Positions 15,748-23,581 of a stretch of 25,249 nt of DNA are shown here, piece after piece. Position numbers and translations under genes: made by a program. Within the stretch, counting starts at the first letter, position 1; each line of letters begins with the position of its first letter. The stretch spans positions 1 to 25,249 of the forward strand of contig JAVBPB010000037.1 in the NCBI GenBank assembly GCA_031549965.1, given 5' to 3'. The stretch comes from JAVBPB01 sp031549965. Lineage in GTDB: Bacteria > Bacillota > Clostridia > Lachnospirales > Lachnospiraceae. The notes beneath the pieces are model-generated. The model ran no database searches. It was given only the letters and a program-made list of their open reading frames with translations, and had not been told where the DNA came from.

Positions 15748-16736
15748 TGAGCCTTAAAATCGGAAATATTACTCTTAAAAACAATTTGATACTTGCACCA
15801 ATGGCCGGAGTTACCGATTTACCGTATCGATTAATATGTAAAGAAATGGGATGCGGACTGGTATATTCCGAAATGGTCAGTGCAAAGGCAATTCTATATA
15901 ATAATAAAAATACAATACCCCTATTAGCAGTTGATAAAAGAGAAAAGCCAATATCTCTTCAGATGTTTGGCTCTGATCCCGAGATAATGAGTGAAATGGC
16001 AAAGAGAATTGAAGAATTGGATTTTGATATTTTAGATATTAATATGGGATGCCCCGTTCCAAAGATTGTCAATAATGGTGAAGGCTCTGCTCTTATGAAA
16101 GAACCTAAATTGGTTGGAGAGATAGTATCAAAGGTTTCTAAGGCAATAAATAAGCCTGTAACAATAAAGATCAGAAAAGGATTTGATGATACCTGTATAA
16201 ATGCAGTGGAAATTGCAAAGATCGCAGAAGAAAGTGGAGCAAAGGCAGTAGCAGTTCATGGAAGAACAAGAGTTCAATATTATAGCGGAAAAGCTGATTG
16301 GAATATAATACGAGAAGTTAAAAAAAACGTTTCTATACCAGTTATTGGTAATGGTGATATATTTCAGCCGGAAGATGTGATAAAAATGCTTGAAATTACT
16401 GAATGTGATGGTATAATGATAGGTAGGGGAATTCAAGGTAACCCTTGGCTATTTTCCCAAATAATAGAATATATGAACAAAAGAATTATTTTATCTAAAC
16501 CTGATATTGCTGAAGTAGTTAATTTGATAAAACGTCATGCCAGGATGCAGATTGAATTTAAAGGAGAGTATCTGGGAATGAGAGAAATGAGAAAGCATGT
16601 AGCATGGTATACTTCCGGTTACAAAAACTCTTCTAAATTAAGGCAAAATGTAAATCAAATCGAGACTACTATGGATTTGGATATTTTATTAGATTCATAT
16701 TTAGAAAATTATTTATCAGATGTAGAAACTTTTTAA
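15747..16736 (+). CDS. dusB: tRNA-dihydrouridine synthase (DusB type)
   Basis: FMN-dependent reduction of specific uridines to dihydrouridine in tRNA. The 329-residue TIM-barrel protein carries LAPMAGVTDLPYR at residues 16-28, the catalytic Cys102 in MGCPVPKI, HGRTRVQYYSG near residue 170, and the phosphate loop GIMIGRGIQGNPW. Length is standard. The ATG overlaps the coaX stop by one base. Bacillus and Clostridia often place dusB beside coaX or other core genes, consistent with this operon. The C-terminal helical tRNA-binding domain is complete. Confidence 0.95.
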   Translation: MSLKIGNITLKNNLILAPMAGVTDLPYRLICKEMGCGLVYSEMVSAKAILYNNKNTIPLLAVDKREKPISLQMFGSDPEIMSEMAKRIEELDFDILDINMGCPVPKIVNNGEGSALMKEPKLVGEIVSKVSKAINKPVTIKIRKGFDDTCINAVEIAKIAEESGAKAVAVHGRTRVQYYSGKADWNIIREVKKNVSIPVIGNGDIFQPEDVIKMLEITECDGIMIGRGIQGNPWLFSQIIEYMNKRIILSKPDIAEVVNLIKRHARMQIEFKGEYLGMREMRKHVAWYTSGYKNSSKLRQNVNQIETTMDLDILLDSYLENYLSDVETF

Positions 16737-16845
16737 CTTTATTGAGTACACAACTTTTAAACCATTTTATCATAGGGAAAGTTGAGTGAGTTATAAAAAT
16801 CCAATTATATTAACTGTTTGTATAATTTGGTTTGGAGGGAAAACT

Positions 16846-17316
16846 ATGAAAACAGATGAAAGAACATCAGCGTATAGTAAAGATGAAAATGGTAAGTCAG
16901 AGACACGAATATGTAACAGGTGCAGAAGGCTGTTTCAATACTTGGGATTTGGACATCTATATTGTCCAGTATGCAAGATTGTAGATGATGAAGATTTTGC
17001 AAAAGTTAAGGAGTATATATATTCTCATGGTCTTGCTACCGCACAGGAAGTAGAAAAAAATACTCAGGTATCTATGAGACATATAGATAGATATTTGCGA
17101 GAAGGACGTCTTGAGATTCCAGATTCTTCGCCAATATTTATACATTGTTTTAAGTGTAAAACGAACATAAAATCGGGTAGATTTTGTGCAGATTGTGCTT
17201 CACAATTAACACATGCCATGAGAAAAGAATTAGATTTTGATGATGATCAAATAGGTGATAAACCAAAAGAAAAACCGCAGAATACTGAACGTATGAGATT
17301 TTTAGACAAAAATTAG
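16846..17316 (+). CDS. YvyF-like zinc-finger protein (flagellar-operon family)
   Basis: A 156-residue protein matching the pattern of the TIGR03826/YvyF 'flagellar operon protein' family. Two cysteine pairs flank an N-terminal zinc ribbon (CNRC at about residues 24-27, YCPVC at 43-47); a central winged-helix-like segment (ATAQEVEKNTQVSMRHIDRY) is followed by a second set of cysteine pairs (HCFKCK and FCADCA). The C-terminal tail is acidic and polar. The start is ATG 16846 with GGAGGG at 16834-16839; an upstream in-frame start at 16786 would add an unlikely hydrophobic peptide. It follows dusB by 109 bases. No flagellar genes are visible in this window, so its role here is open; regulation or protein interaction is likely. 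Confidence 0.78.
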   Translation: MKTDERTSAYSKDENGKSETRICNRCRRLFQYLGFGHLYCPVCKIVDDEDFAKVKEYIYSHGLATAQEVEKNTQVSMRHIDRYLREGRLEIPDSSPIFIHCFKCKTNIKSGRFCADCASQLTHAMRKELDFDDDQIGDKPKEKPQNTERMRFLDKN

Positions 17317-17331
17317 TATTAATGCTATAAT
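17303..17331 (+). promoter_or_regulatory. Promoter upstream of the flavodoxin remnant
   Basis: TAGACA (17303-17308) and a perfect TATAAT (17326-17331) are 17 bases apart; the -35 box lies in the last codons of the zinc-finger gene. It points at a broken gene, so any transcript would be largely non-coding. Confidence 0.6.
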
Positions 17332-17357
17332 ATAGGTAAGAGGAAATATAAGGTTAA

Positions 17358-17387
17358 AATTTAGCTTGCTTAAAGTTGAGCTAAATT
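17358..17387 (+). repeat. Inverted repeat before the flavodoxin remnant
   Basis: AATTTAGCT (17358-17366) pairs perfectly with AGCTAAATT (17379-17387) around a 12-base loop. No T-run follows. It lies in the leader of the presumed transcript from the 17303 promoter and just before the ATG of the remnant. Confidence 0.5.
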
Positions 17388-17393
17388 AAGTAA

Positions 17394-17511
17394 ATGAAGA
17401 AGATCTTAATTTTAAACGGGTCTCCAGAACAGAAAAACAGCTTCTCTTATCAAGGATTTCACCGAGGGTGCGGAAAATGTCGGCAATGAATTTTTAAAAA
17501 ACAATGAATAA
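17394..17511 (+). pseudogene. Remnant of an NAD(P)H-dependent flavodoxin-fold reductase
   Basis: ATG at 17394 opens MKKILILNGSP, the typical first strand and FMN-phosphate loop of flavodoxin-like NAD(P)H:FMN reductases. Reading in this frame then degenerates and stops at TGA. Shifting by one base from 17428 restores the family sequence: TASLIKDFTEGAENVGNE, which matches the helix after the GSPR...T loop, until TAA at 17509. So the gene carries a frameshift near 17427 and is cut off after about 38 residues of a normal 180-200. Everything C-terminal is missing. A promoter and a terminator-like hairpin still flank it. Intact family members reduce flavins, quinones or azo dyes; this copy cannot. 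Confidence 0.8.
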
Positions 17512-17520
17512 ATTATCCAG

Positions 17521-17549
17521 TAATACCACCAGCTAAGCTGGTGGTATTA
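17521..17549. terminator. GC-rich hairpin between the remnant and the M24 gene
   Basis: TAATACCACCAGC (17521-17533) and GCTGGTGGTATTA (17537-17549) form a perfect 13-bp stem with a 3-base loop. It touches the stop codon of the minus-strand M24 gene (17551) and ends both that transcript and anything running in from the left. It is the most GC-rich stem in the window. Confidence 0.75.
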
Positions 17550-17550
17550 A

Positions 17551-18951
17551 TTAATCCTTTTGAATTATCATGGCATATTCTTTGTTCAGAAAAAAAGGTC
17601 GTAAATAAAGAGTAGCATTTGATAGCACTAAAACATCTTTGGAAATATTAATTCCTAATTCATTACGAATATATTCTTCACGCTCTTTGCATTTAGTTAA
17701 GAACTCAGGATAATGCATAGATAATTCTTCTCTTAATTGATCATCGGCTAGTGCAATACCACATTCAGCACTTATACCATGATACCCTAAAACAGAAGGG
17801 ATAATATCTATTTGTAACATCATGCCACTTTTTAATGTTTCTTTAGAATTATTGTATATTGGAGAAGACATCCATTCTTCTGTAGCTATTAAGTGACCTG
17901 GGTTTAAGCTCCAACCATAGTCTTCTTGTGGAAATACTTGACTTATCAGTTGAAACATTTCATTTCCATACATACCAATACGAATATTTTCAATCCATGC
18001 AGTTATGGCAATAAAGTATGGTTTTACAACACGATCCAGATAATAAGCACATTCCATTGGTAGCTGTCTTTCATTATGACAAATGTAGCCAGACCTGCTT
18101 TGCAAACCACCTTTATAACCTACAGTTAATGAAAAAGTGTCTGCCAGTTTCAACTGCTTGTTTGTAGGATATAAATTTGCATTTTCAAAACGCTGTCCTG
18201 TTGCAGCAATAGTAACAACACTTTTGGGCTGACCAAACAAATCAAGATTGGAAGCTATCTCCATTTCGGTTTTTCCTAATTCTATACTTTCCATTGCACG
18301 AATAATTGCTTTTGAAGCCAATTGAGACCCAAAAGAGTAATGAACTAGCTCATTGGCATTGTTACAAGTTCTTGCACCATTACTCCCAATAAACAATTCA
18401 GTAGCGTTTAATAAATTTCCATCATCTATAACATCCTTGAATGCTTTAATAATAAAATGTGGAATATCAAATGTTTGGGAATTATCTTCATTGATACTTG
18501 AAAAAATCTTCCAGCCCACAATACCAATATTAAGATCCTTTTTTATTTCCGCTTTTTTGAGTATATCTGTGATTAGTGGCGAGTCATACATTGGTTGATT
18601 TGGTAAAGAAAATTGGGGTACATGAATAAGTACTCCTTGATTATATGCATGATTAGCCAGTTTCAAATTTTCGTTACCTAACAGATAATATATATTTCCT
18701 GACTTATGTAAAATTAATAGTGCTTCTTCAAATCTAGGTAAAAAACCAGCTAAATATTCAAAATTTGATCCATGTTCCAAATCGGAGTAGATTGCAATTG
18801 CATCTAAAGCTTTTTCTTTCATCTTCTGTAAAACTTTTTGTTTTCTTTTTACAATTGTATCTTTTGTTAAGATTACCTTTTCAGTTATTATATCTTCCGT
18901 TGGAGGAGTTACTTTTTCCAATTTAGCATCTTCATATTTATATGTTTTCAT
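17551..18951 (-). CDS. M24 / creatinase-fold protein with degenerate metal site
   Basis: A 466-residue two-domain 'pita-bread' protein. The N-terminal creatinase-like domain is at about residues 35-200 and the catalytic fold at 210-430. Active M24 peptidases hold two metals with Asp, Asp, His, Glu and Glu. Here the first Asp region reads SLTVGYKG and the second LQSRSGY, so both Asp are lost; the His remains in NPGHLIATEE; the first Glu has become Asp (LQIDIIPS); the last Glu remains in SAECGIAL. It is therefore unlikely to be a standard metallo-aminopeptidase and may be a creatinase-like hydrolase or a non-catalytic binder. AGGAG precedes the ATG on the minus strand. It is a single-gene unit between two hairpins, beside a gene remnant. 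Confidence 0.82.
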   Translation of the reverse strand: MKTYKYEDAKLEKVTPPTEDIITEKVILTKDTIVKRKQKVLQKMKEKALDAIAIYSDLEHGSNFEYLAGFLPRFEEALLILHKSGNIYYLLGNENLKLANHAYNQGVLIHVPQFSLPNQPMYDSPLITDILKKAEIKKDLNIGIVGWKIFSSINEDNSQTFDIPHFIIKAFKDVIDDGNLLNATELFIGSNGARTCNNANELVHYSFGSQLASKAIIRAMESIELGKTEMEIASNLDLFGQPKSVVTIAATGQRFENANLYPTNKQLKLADTFSLTVGYKGGLQSRSGYICHNERQLPMECAYYLDRVVKPYFIAITAWIENIRIGMYGNEMFQLISQVFPQEDYGWSLNPGHLIATEEWMSSPIYNNSKETLKSGMMLQIDIIPSVLGYHGISAECGIALADDQLREELSMHYPEFLTKCKEREEYIRNELGINISKDVLVLSNATLYLRPFFLNKEYAMIIQKD

Positions 18952-19021
18952 ATTTATAATTCTCCTACTCTATTACTGTTACTAAAATATTAAATTCTTT
19001 CCATAAAAATAAAATCATGTT

Positions 19022-19050
19022 GTAATAAAAAATCAAATTTCAACTGACAA
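19022..19050 (-). promoter_or_regulatory. Possible promoter of the M24 gene
   Basis: On the minus strand TTGTCA (complement of 19045-19050) is followed after 17 bases by TATTAC (complement of 19022-19027), about 70 bases before the start codon. The -10 box is a weak match. Confidence 0.4.
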
Positions 19051-19085
19051 ATACAAGGAAAAGATATTAGCTTTTAGATAAATTG

Positions 19086-19124
19086 AAAAAAGGTAAGATT
19101 AATATAAAATTATCTTACCTTTTT
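19086..19124. terminator. Symmetric intrinsic terminator
   Basis: AAAAAGGTAAGAT (19087-19099) pairs perfectly with ATCTTACCTTTTT (19112-19124). An A-run on the left and a T-run on the right make it work in both directions. On the minus strand it lies about 60 bases after the ribbon-helix-helix gene, its most likely client. Confidence 0.82.
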
Positions 19125-19184
19125 GACTCTGAAAAATTTAATGAATTACAAATTGTAGAATAAAAAATAAACAATTAAAGAATA

Positions 19185-19391
19185 CTATTTATTATCTGAC
19201 TTAGATTCTTTTTCATTGATAAATTCAAGATTATCAAGGGCAAATTCCAAAGCCTGATTAAGTAATTCATTTCTTGAATGACCAGAGTCAGTAGCCAGCT
19301 CATCAAATCTTTCCTGAATGGATTTTTTCATTCTAACAGTTATATTTACTGAGCTTTCACCTTTGGGACGAACAATAAACTTATTTGACAT
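19185..19391 (-). CDS. Ribbon-helix-helix (Arc/CopG-type) DNA-binding protein
   Basis: A 68-residue protein with the ribbon-helix-helix pattern: the beta-strand SSVNITVRMK at about residues 13-22, helix A SIQERFDELATDSG, the turn SRNE, and helix B LLNQALEFALDNLEF. The C-terminal tail is charged. Family members bind DNA as dimers and usually repress. GAGGTG lies before the ATG on the minus strand and a TATAAT-like -10 box (complement of 19411-19416) lies just upstream. It is single and not paired with a toxin-like gene on the same strand; the nearest gene is divergent. Its target is unknown and could be its own promoter region. Confidence 0.85.
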   Translation of the reverse strand: MSNKFIVRPKGESSVNITVRMKKSIQERFDELATDSGHSRNELLNQALEFALDNLEFINEKESKSDNK

Positions 19392-19464
19392 TTTATCACC
19401 TCATAAAACAATTATACCCTGATTACGAAAAGAATAAAATAGCATGTTTAGCAGTATTTTTAAA

Positions 19465-19493
19465 TTGCTTTATTTTTACTTATGTAATATAAT
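19465..19493 (+). promoter_or_regulatory. Promoter of the 87-residue gene
   Basis: TTGCTT (19465-19470) and a perfect TATAAT (19488-19493) are 17 bases apart, about 80 bases before the start codon. The leader is A/T-rich without an obvious structure. Confidence 0.65.
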
Positions 19494-19575
19494 ATAAAAG
19501 AGGTAAAATATTATTTATTGTATTGATATAAAACTACTATTTAAGAATTAATTAAACTGCAAAAGGAGTCGAAAA

Positions 19576-19839
19576 ATGAATCATAAAGAGAGGTTTATTG
19601 TATCCACAAATACACTGGCAAATGAATTAACTTCATCTTTAAATATTGAAAATGTAGATGTAACTAAGTATTTAATAAGTGAAGTTATTAATACAGGAAA
19701 AGTACAACAATATATTTTTGAAAGAATTCTATATGAATTAAAAATGTATGCAAAAGATACAGCAAGTTTAAGTGACTCACAATATTTAGACTTAGTAGGG
19801 GTTACAATTAATGAATACATGGAGAATATTAATAACTAA
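19576..19839 (+). CDS. Hypothetical 87-residue protein
   Basis: I do not recognise this protein. It is soluble, without cysteine or a membrane helix, and predicted mostly helical, with segments such as VTKYLISEVINTGKVQQYIFERILYEL (written here in part) and LSDSQYLDLVGVTINEYM. A strong AAAGGAG site lies before the ATG, a good promoter upstream and a perfect terminator downstream, so it is a monocistronic gene that is clearly expressed. It is transcribed away from the ribbon-helix-helix gene; the shared 184-base gap contains both promoters. Length and helical content would suit a small adaptor or regulator, but that is only a guess. Confidence 0.75.
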   Translation: MNHKERFIVSTNTLANELTSSLNIENVDVTKYLISEVINTGKVQQYIFERILYELKMYAKDTASLSDSQYLDLVGVTINEYMENINN

Positions 19840-19852
19840 TTATTCTATATCC

Positions 19853-19891
19853 AAAAAGATATAAACATCTAGATGCTTTATATCTTTTTTT
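19853..19891 (+). terminator. Intrinsic terminator after the 87-residue gene
   Basis: AAAAAGATATAAA (19853-19865) pairs with TTTATATCTTTTT (19877-19889), continuing into further T residues. It lies 13 bases after the stop codon and isolates this gene from the ABC cassette. Confidence 0.85.
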
Positions 19892-19935
19892 GGTTATAAT
19901 TACCACACAAAATTAAGAAAAAAGTAAGAATTTAG

Positions 19936-19964
19936 TTTCAATATTTTAAGAATGGGAGTATAAT
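19936..19964 (+). promoter_or_regulatory. Promoter of the envelope ABC cassette
   Basis: TTTCAA (19936-19941) and a perfect TATAAT (19959-19964) are 17 bases apart, giving a short leader of about 28 bases to the TTG start of the ATPase. No other promoter was seen before the window ends. Confidence 0.65.
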
Positions 19965-19998
19965 ATTAGTAATAAAGTGTTAAAGGTGGTGGTACGTC

Positions 19999-20781
19999 TT
20001 GGAAAAAATTATTGAAGTAAAAAAAGTTACTAAAATTTATAGAATGGGTAGTGAAAGGATATATGCTGTAAACGAAGTAAGCTTTGACATAGAAAAGGGA
20101 GAGTTTTGTTGCTTACTTGGTACATCTGGTTCTGGTAAATCAACATTACTTAATTTAATGGCTGGAATTGAAAAGGTTAGCAACGGTCAAATAATTATAA
20201 AGGGTAAAAATATACATAAAATGAGTGAACAAAACTTAGCAAAGTTTAGACAAAAGTATTTAGGTTTTGTTTTTCAATCTTATAATTTGCTAAATTCAAT
20301 GACAGCACTTGAGAATGTTGAATTCCCATTAGTTTTTAAAAGAATTAAAATAAAAAAAAGAAAAAAACTTGCATCAGATATGTTAAAAAAAGTTGGATTA
20401 GGTTCTAGACTTAATCATAAGCCTAAGGAAATGAGCGGTGGACAGCAACAAAGGGTTGGAATAGCAAGAGCCTTTGTTTCAAAGCCTGAAATTGTTTTTG
20501 CAGATGAGCCTACAGGCAATCTTGATACAAAAACTACCATGGAGGTTATGAACTTAATAAAAGAAATAGCAAGAGCTAATAATCAAACCATTGTAATGGT
20601 TACACACGATAGAAGACTTGCGGAATTTGCAGATAAGATAATACATATACTGGATGGAAATATTCAAGAGATAGAAATTGTTAAGGGTAGGGATGTAATT
20701 ACTGATGATAATAAAGGAGAATTAACCTCCACAGACATAATAGAACCAAAACAAGATGAAAAAGAGAGGGAAATAACATGA
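19999..20781 (+). CDS. ABC transporter ATPase (MacB/LolD-type)
   Basis: Nucleotide-binding subunit that would power the MacB-type permease encoded three genes downstream. The 260-residue protein has all ABC motifs: Walker A GTSGSGKST at residues 41-49, the Q-loop Gln93 in VFQSYNLL, signature MSGGQQQR at 145-152, Walker B IVFADEPTGNLD at 165-176 and the switch His203. These match the LolD/MacB/FtsE-like class, which drives mechanical work in the envelope more often than import. A charged tail of about 35 residues extends past the usual end. The start is TTG with AAAGGTGG at 19982-19989. Its last four bases overlap the exoprotein start (ATGA). Confidence 0.95.
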   Translation: MEKIIEVKKVTKIYRMGSERIYAVNEVSFDIEKGEFCCLLGTSGSGKSTLLNLMAGIEKVSNGQIIIKGKNIHKMSEQNLAKFRQKYLGFVFQSYNLLNSMTALENVEFPLVFKRIKIKKRKKLASDMLKKVGLGSRLNHKPKEMSGGQQQRVGIARAFVSKPEIVFADEPTGNLDTKTTMEVMNLIKEIARANNQTIVMVTHDRRLAEFADKIIHILDGNIQEIEIVKGRDVITDDNKGELTSTDIIEPKQDEKEREIT

Positions 20782-23564
20782 AAAAAACAAAACCATTTTT
20801 AGTATTTGTTATGACAATTGCTTTAATGTTAAGCAATATTGGAATTACAAATGTTTTAGCTGACGAGCCGGTATCAGTAACTAGCTATTCACAAAGCAGT
20901 AAACCATCTAATTACGGTACCAGCTTTGAGATTTATTTAACCTTAAAAGGGGAAGATGACACTGTAATTAACGCTGTTGATTTTGATAATACATCGAATT
21001 TTACTAAGGTGGGTCAAGGTGTATCTGCTCCACAGGATTTAGGAAACGGTTATTATCAGGTAACTCTTTCACTAAAATATTTAGGATATAAAGAACAATC
21101 CTTACCAATTAGTATTACATACACGGATAAAAACAGTAACACTCGTACATATAGATATGTTTATACAGTTGAATTAACTGAAAAAACTACAGAACAGTCA
21201 CCTACAGTAGTACAGCCTAAAATTGCTGTAGATGGTACTCTTTCAGCAATTACAGCACAAGCAGGAAGTACAATTAGGGTAGAAGTACCAGTTAAAGCTA
21301 CTGTATATGATGTAATATCACCTGAGTTTTTATTAAATATGGAAGATAATCCAGATTTTACAATATCTTCAAATGGTAACCTTAATACAATTAATTACAT
21401 ATATCAGAACAATAAAGCTACAATTAATTTTGAACTAAAAATAAGTGAATCAACAAAAAGTGGAGATTATAAATTTTATTTATCAGCACAGACTAAAGAT
21501 AATATGTCTTCAATATGTACAGTTTCTGTTAGCACTCCAATAATAATTAAAGTAGAAGGTAAAGAAGGGCCTAGTGTTACAATAAATTCTACAAAATATC
21601 CAGAAGATCTTGCAAAAGGTACAAAATTTGATTTAGTATTAGGCCTTAAAAATATTGGTGATCTTACAGCAAAAAGCGTTAAACTGTCCCTTAGTGGATT
21701 TGGAGAATGTTTTATACCAAGATATTCAGCAGATAAGTTTTCAATTGTAGATATAAATGCAGGCTCCCAAAAAACATTAAGCGTACCTCTTGAAGTATTA
21801 AAAACTGCTGAGGCGGGAACAAAAATACTTACGGCAAAAATAAGCTATAAAAATGCATCAGGGGAAACTGTAGAAGAGACAAGTAATATTTATATTAATA
21901 TTCCAAGCGTTGGTATTTTTACTCCTAGCTTAGAGTTAGTAAAAACTAATTATCCAACAAATTTAGTTCCTGAGCAGTCCTTTAATCTTGAAATGACATT
22001 TGAAAACTATGGAGATGCTGCGGCAACAAATAACTACTTTATGGTTGAAGGTTTTAGTACAGATTCATTTGTTCCAAACTTTAATTCTGGAAAAATATAT
22101 ATGGAAGATGTATTGATTGGAAGTAAAAAAACTGTAAAAATACCTTTAAAAGTAACTAAGACAGCTACATTAGGTACAAAGACATTAATTGTAAAAGGCT
22201 ATTATATGGATGACAATGGAGTTGAGTATACAACATCTAATACAATTTACTTTGATATTGTTGTGGATGAAAAAACAAGTGCCAAACCAGAGCTTATTGT
22301 CAGTGCAGTAAGTCAAAGTCCACAAAGCCCATATGCTGGCGAAAGAATGAGTGTATCATTTTATCTTGAAAATAAAACCAGTGAAGATATTAAAGAATTA
22401 AAGCTTGCTACTACTAATTTATCCAATGCAAACTTTAGTCCTGTTAGTTCTGATCCATATCAATACATAAAAGAAATTAAAGCAGGTAAAAAAGTAAGAG
22501 TAAATATTCCACTTAAAGTATCAGAAAATGTAATTCCGGGACTTAACGAATTAGCAATCCAAATGGACTACTCAGACACTAAAGGGACAGAATATAACCA
22601 AGCTGCAAAGATTTATATATTGGATGTTCAAAATGAAACTCAATCAGGTGGATTAGTTAGTAAACCTAAGATTATTATTAATAATTTTTCTACTGACGTG
22701 GAAGAATTAAGAGCAGGAAAAACTTTTGTATTTACCTTTGATGCATTTAATACCCACAGCAATATAGATGCAGAAAATATAAAAGTAACAATTTCATCTG
22801 CGGATAATGTATTTTCAATAACTAAAGGTAGCAATAGTTTTTATATTAACAAAATTGCTCCTCAAGAAACTGTTACAAGCTTTATAGAATTAAGAGTAAA
22901 ATCAGATTCAATTACAAAAGCGTATCCTCTCGAAATATTATTTGAGTATGAATATACAGGAAGTAAAGAATCAGCAGGTTCAAAAGACCCTGTAGCGGCT
23001 AAAGAAACAGTAGAAGTAAAAGAAATAATTAATTTACAAGTAATGGAAAATGCCAGACCAGTAGTAAATGGCATTGGGGTTGGAATGTATGAGCCGGCAA
23101 CTGTTAATATGCCAACCGCACTAAGCTTTGAATTTTACAACATGGGATTATCTGTACTTCGTAATGTTATTGCTAAAGTTGAAGGTGACTTTGTATCTTC
23201 AAGCAGCATGCTATATATTGGTAATGTGGAAGCAGGAATGAGTGGTATTCAAGAGATGGAAGTTACACCATTAATTGAAGGACTGGCATATGGAACTCTT
23301 ATCATATCTTATGAAGACAGCAATGGAGATACAGTTGAGTTTTCTACTCCTTTTGAATCAACCATACAAGGACAGATGAACTTTGATCCTGGAGTTGTTG
23401 ACCCGGGATTTTACGAACAACCAGTGGCTAAAAAAGAAATTGTTAAATTGCCAATATTTATTTTTATTCAAATAGTATTATTTATTGTTGGAACAATAAT
23501 TGCAAGAATTGTAACCCTTAAACTATATAAAAGAAAACTAAGAAAAAAAGAGGAAGAAATTTAG
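20778..23564 (+). CDS. Large modular exoprotein (COG1361/CARDB-like) with C-terminal anchor
   Basis: A 928-residue protein with a signal peptide (residues 1-28, cleavage near NVLA-DEP) and a single transmembrane helix near residues 890-912, followed by a basic cytoplasmic tail (KRKLRKKEEEI). The exported part is a string of roughly 110-residue beta-sandwich modules with recurring patterns: 'KPxI/L...' openings, 'AGxxFxxxxxxxNxG' and 'IxAGxxxxxxIPLKV...G.xxL.I...Y.D..G'. Modules begin at about residues 147, 264, 382, 503, 629 and 759, with one or two more before. They resemble CARDB/COG1361 S-layer-type domains. No cysteine-lipid or sortase motif. The ATG overlaps the ATPase stop; the tail implies a role in the same membrane complex, perhaps as an external arm or substrate binder. 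Confidence 0.85.
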   Translation: MKKTKPFLVFVMTIALMLSNIGITNVLADEPVSVTSYSQSSKPSNYGTSFEIYLTLKGEDDTVINAVDFDNTSNFTKVGQGVSAPQDLGNGYYQVTLSLKYLGYKEQSLPISITYTDKNSNTRTYRYVYTVELTEKTTEQSPTVVQPKIAVDGTLSAITAQAGSTIRVEVPVKATVYDVISPEFLLNMEDNPDFTISSNGNLNTINYIYQNNKATINFELKISESTKSGDYKFYLSAQTKDNMSSICTVSVSTPIIIKVEGKEGPSVTINSTKYPEDLAKGTKFDLVLGLKNIGDLTAKSVKLSLSGFGECFIPRYSADKFSIVDINAGSQKTLSVPLEVLKTAEAGTKILTAKISYKNASGETVEETSNIYINIPSVGIFTPSLELVKTNYPTNLVPEQSFNLEMTFENYGDAAATNNYFMVEGFSTDSFVPNFNSGKIYMEDVLIGSKKTVKIPLKVTKTATLGTKTLIVKGYYMDDNGVEYTTSNTIYFDIVVDEKTSAKPELIVSAVSQSPQSPYAGERMSVSFYLENKTSEDIKELKLATTNLSNANFSPVSSDPYQYIKEIKAGKKVRVNIPLKVSENVIPGLNELAIQMDYSDTKGTEYNQAAKIYILDVQNETQSGGLVSKPKIIINNFSTDVEELRAGKTFVFTFDAFNTHSNIDAENIKVTISSADNVFSITKGSNSFYINKIAPQETVTSFIELRVKSDSITKAYPLEILFEYEYTGSKESAGSKDPVAAKETVEVKEIINLQVMENARPVVNGIGVGMYEPATVNMPTALSFEFYNMGLSVLRNVIAKVEGDFVSSSSMLYIGNVEAGMSGIQEMEVTPLIEGLAYGTLIISYEDSNGDTVEFSTPFESTIQGQMNFDPGVVDPGFYEQPVAKKEIVKLPIFIFIQIVLFIVGTIIARIVTLKLYKRKLRKKEEEI

Positions 23565-23581
23565 AAAGGGGTAATAAATAA

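Noticed and set aside
16751..16784. Terminator after dusB
   Set aside because: CAACTTT/AAAGTTG gives only a 7-bp A/T-rich stem with a 20-base loop and no T-run; transcription may continue into the zinc-finger gene.
19185..19839. Toxin-antitoxin pair (ribbon-helix-helix plus small neighbour)
   Set aside because: The genes are divergent with separate promoters and terminators, not a cotranscribed overlapping pair, and the 87-residue protein shows no toxin motif.
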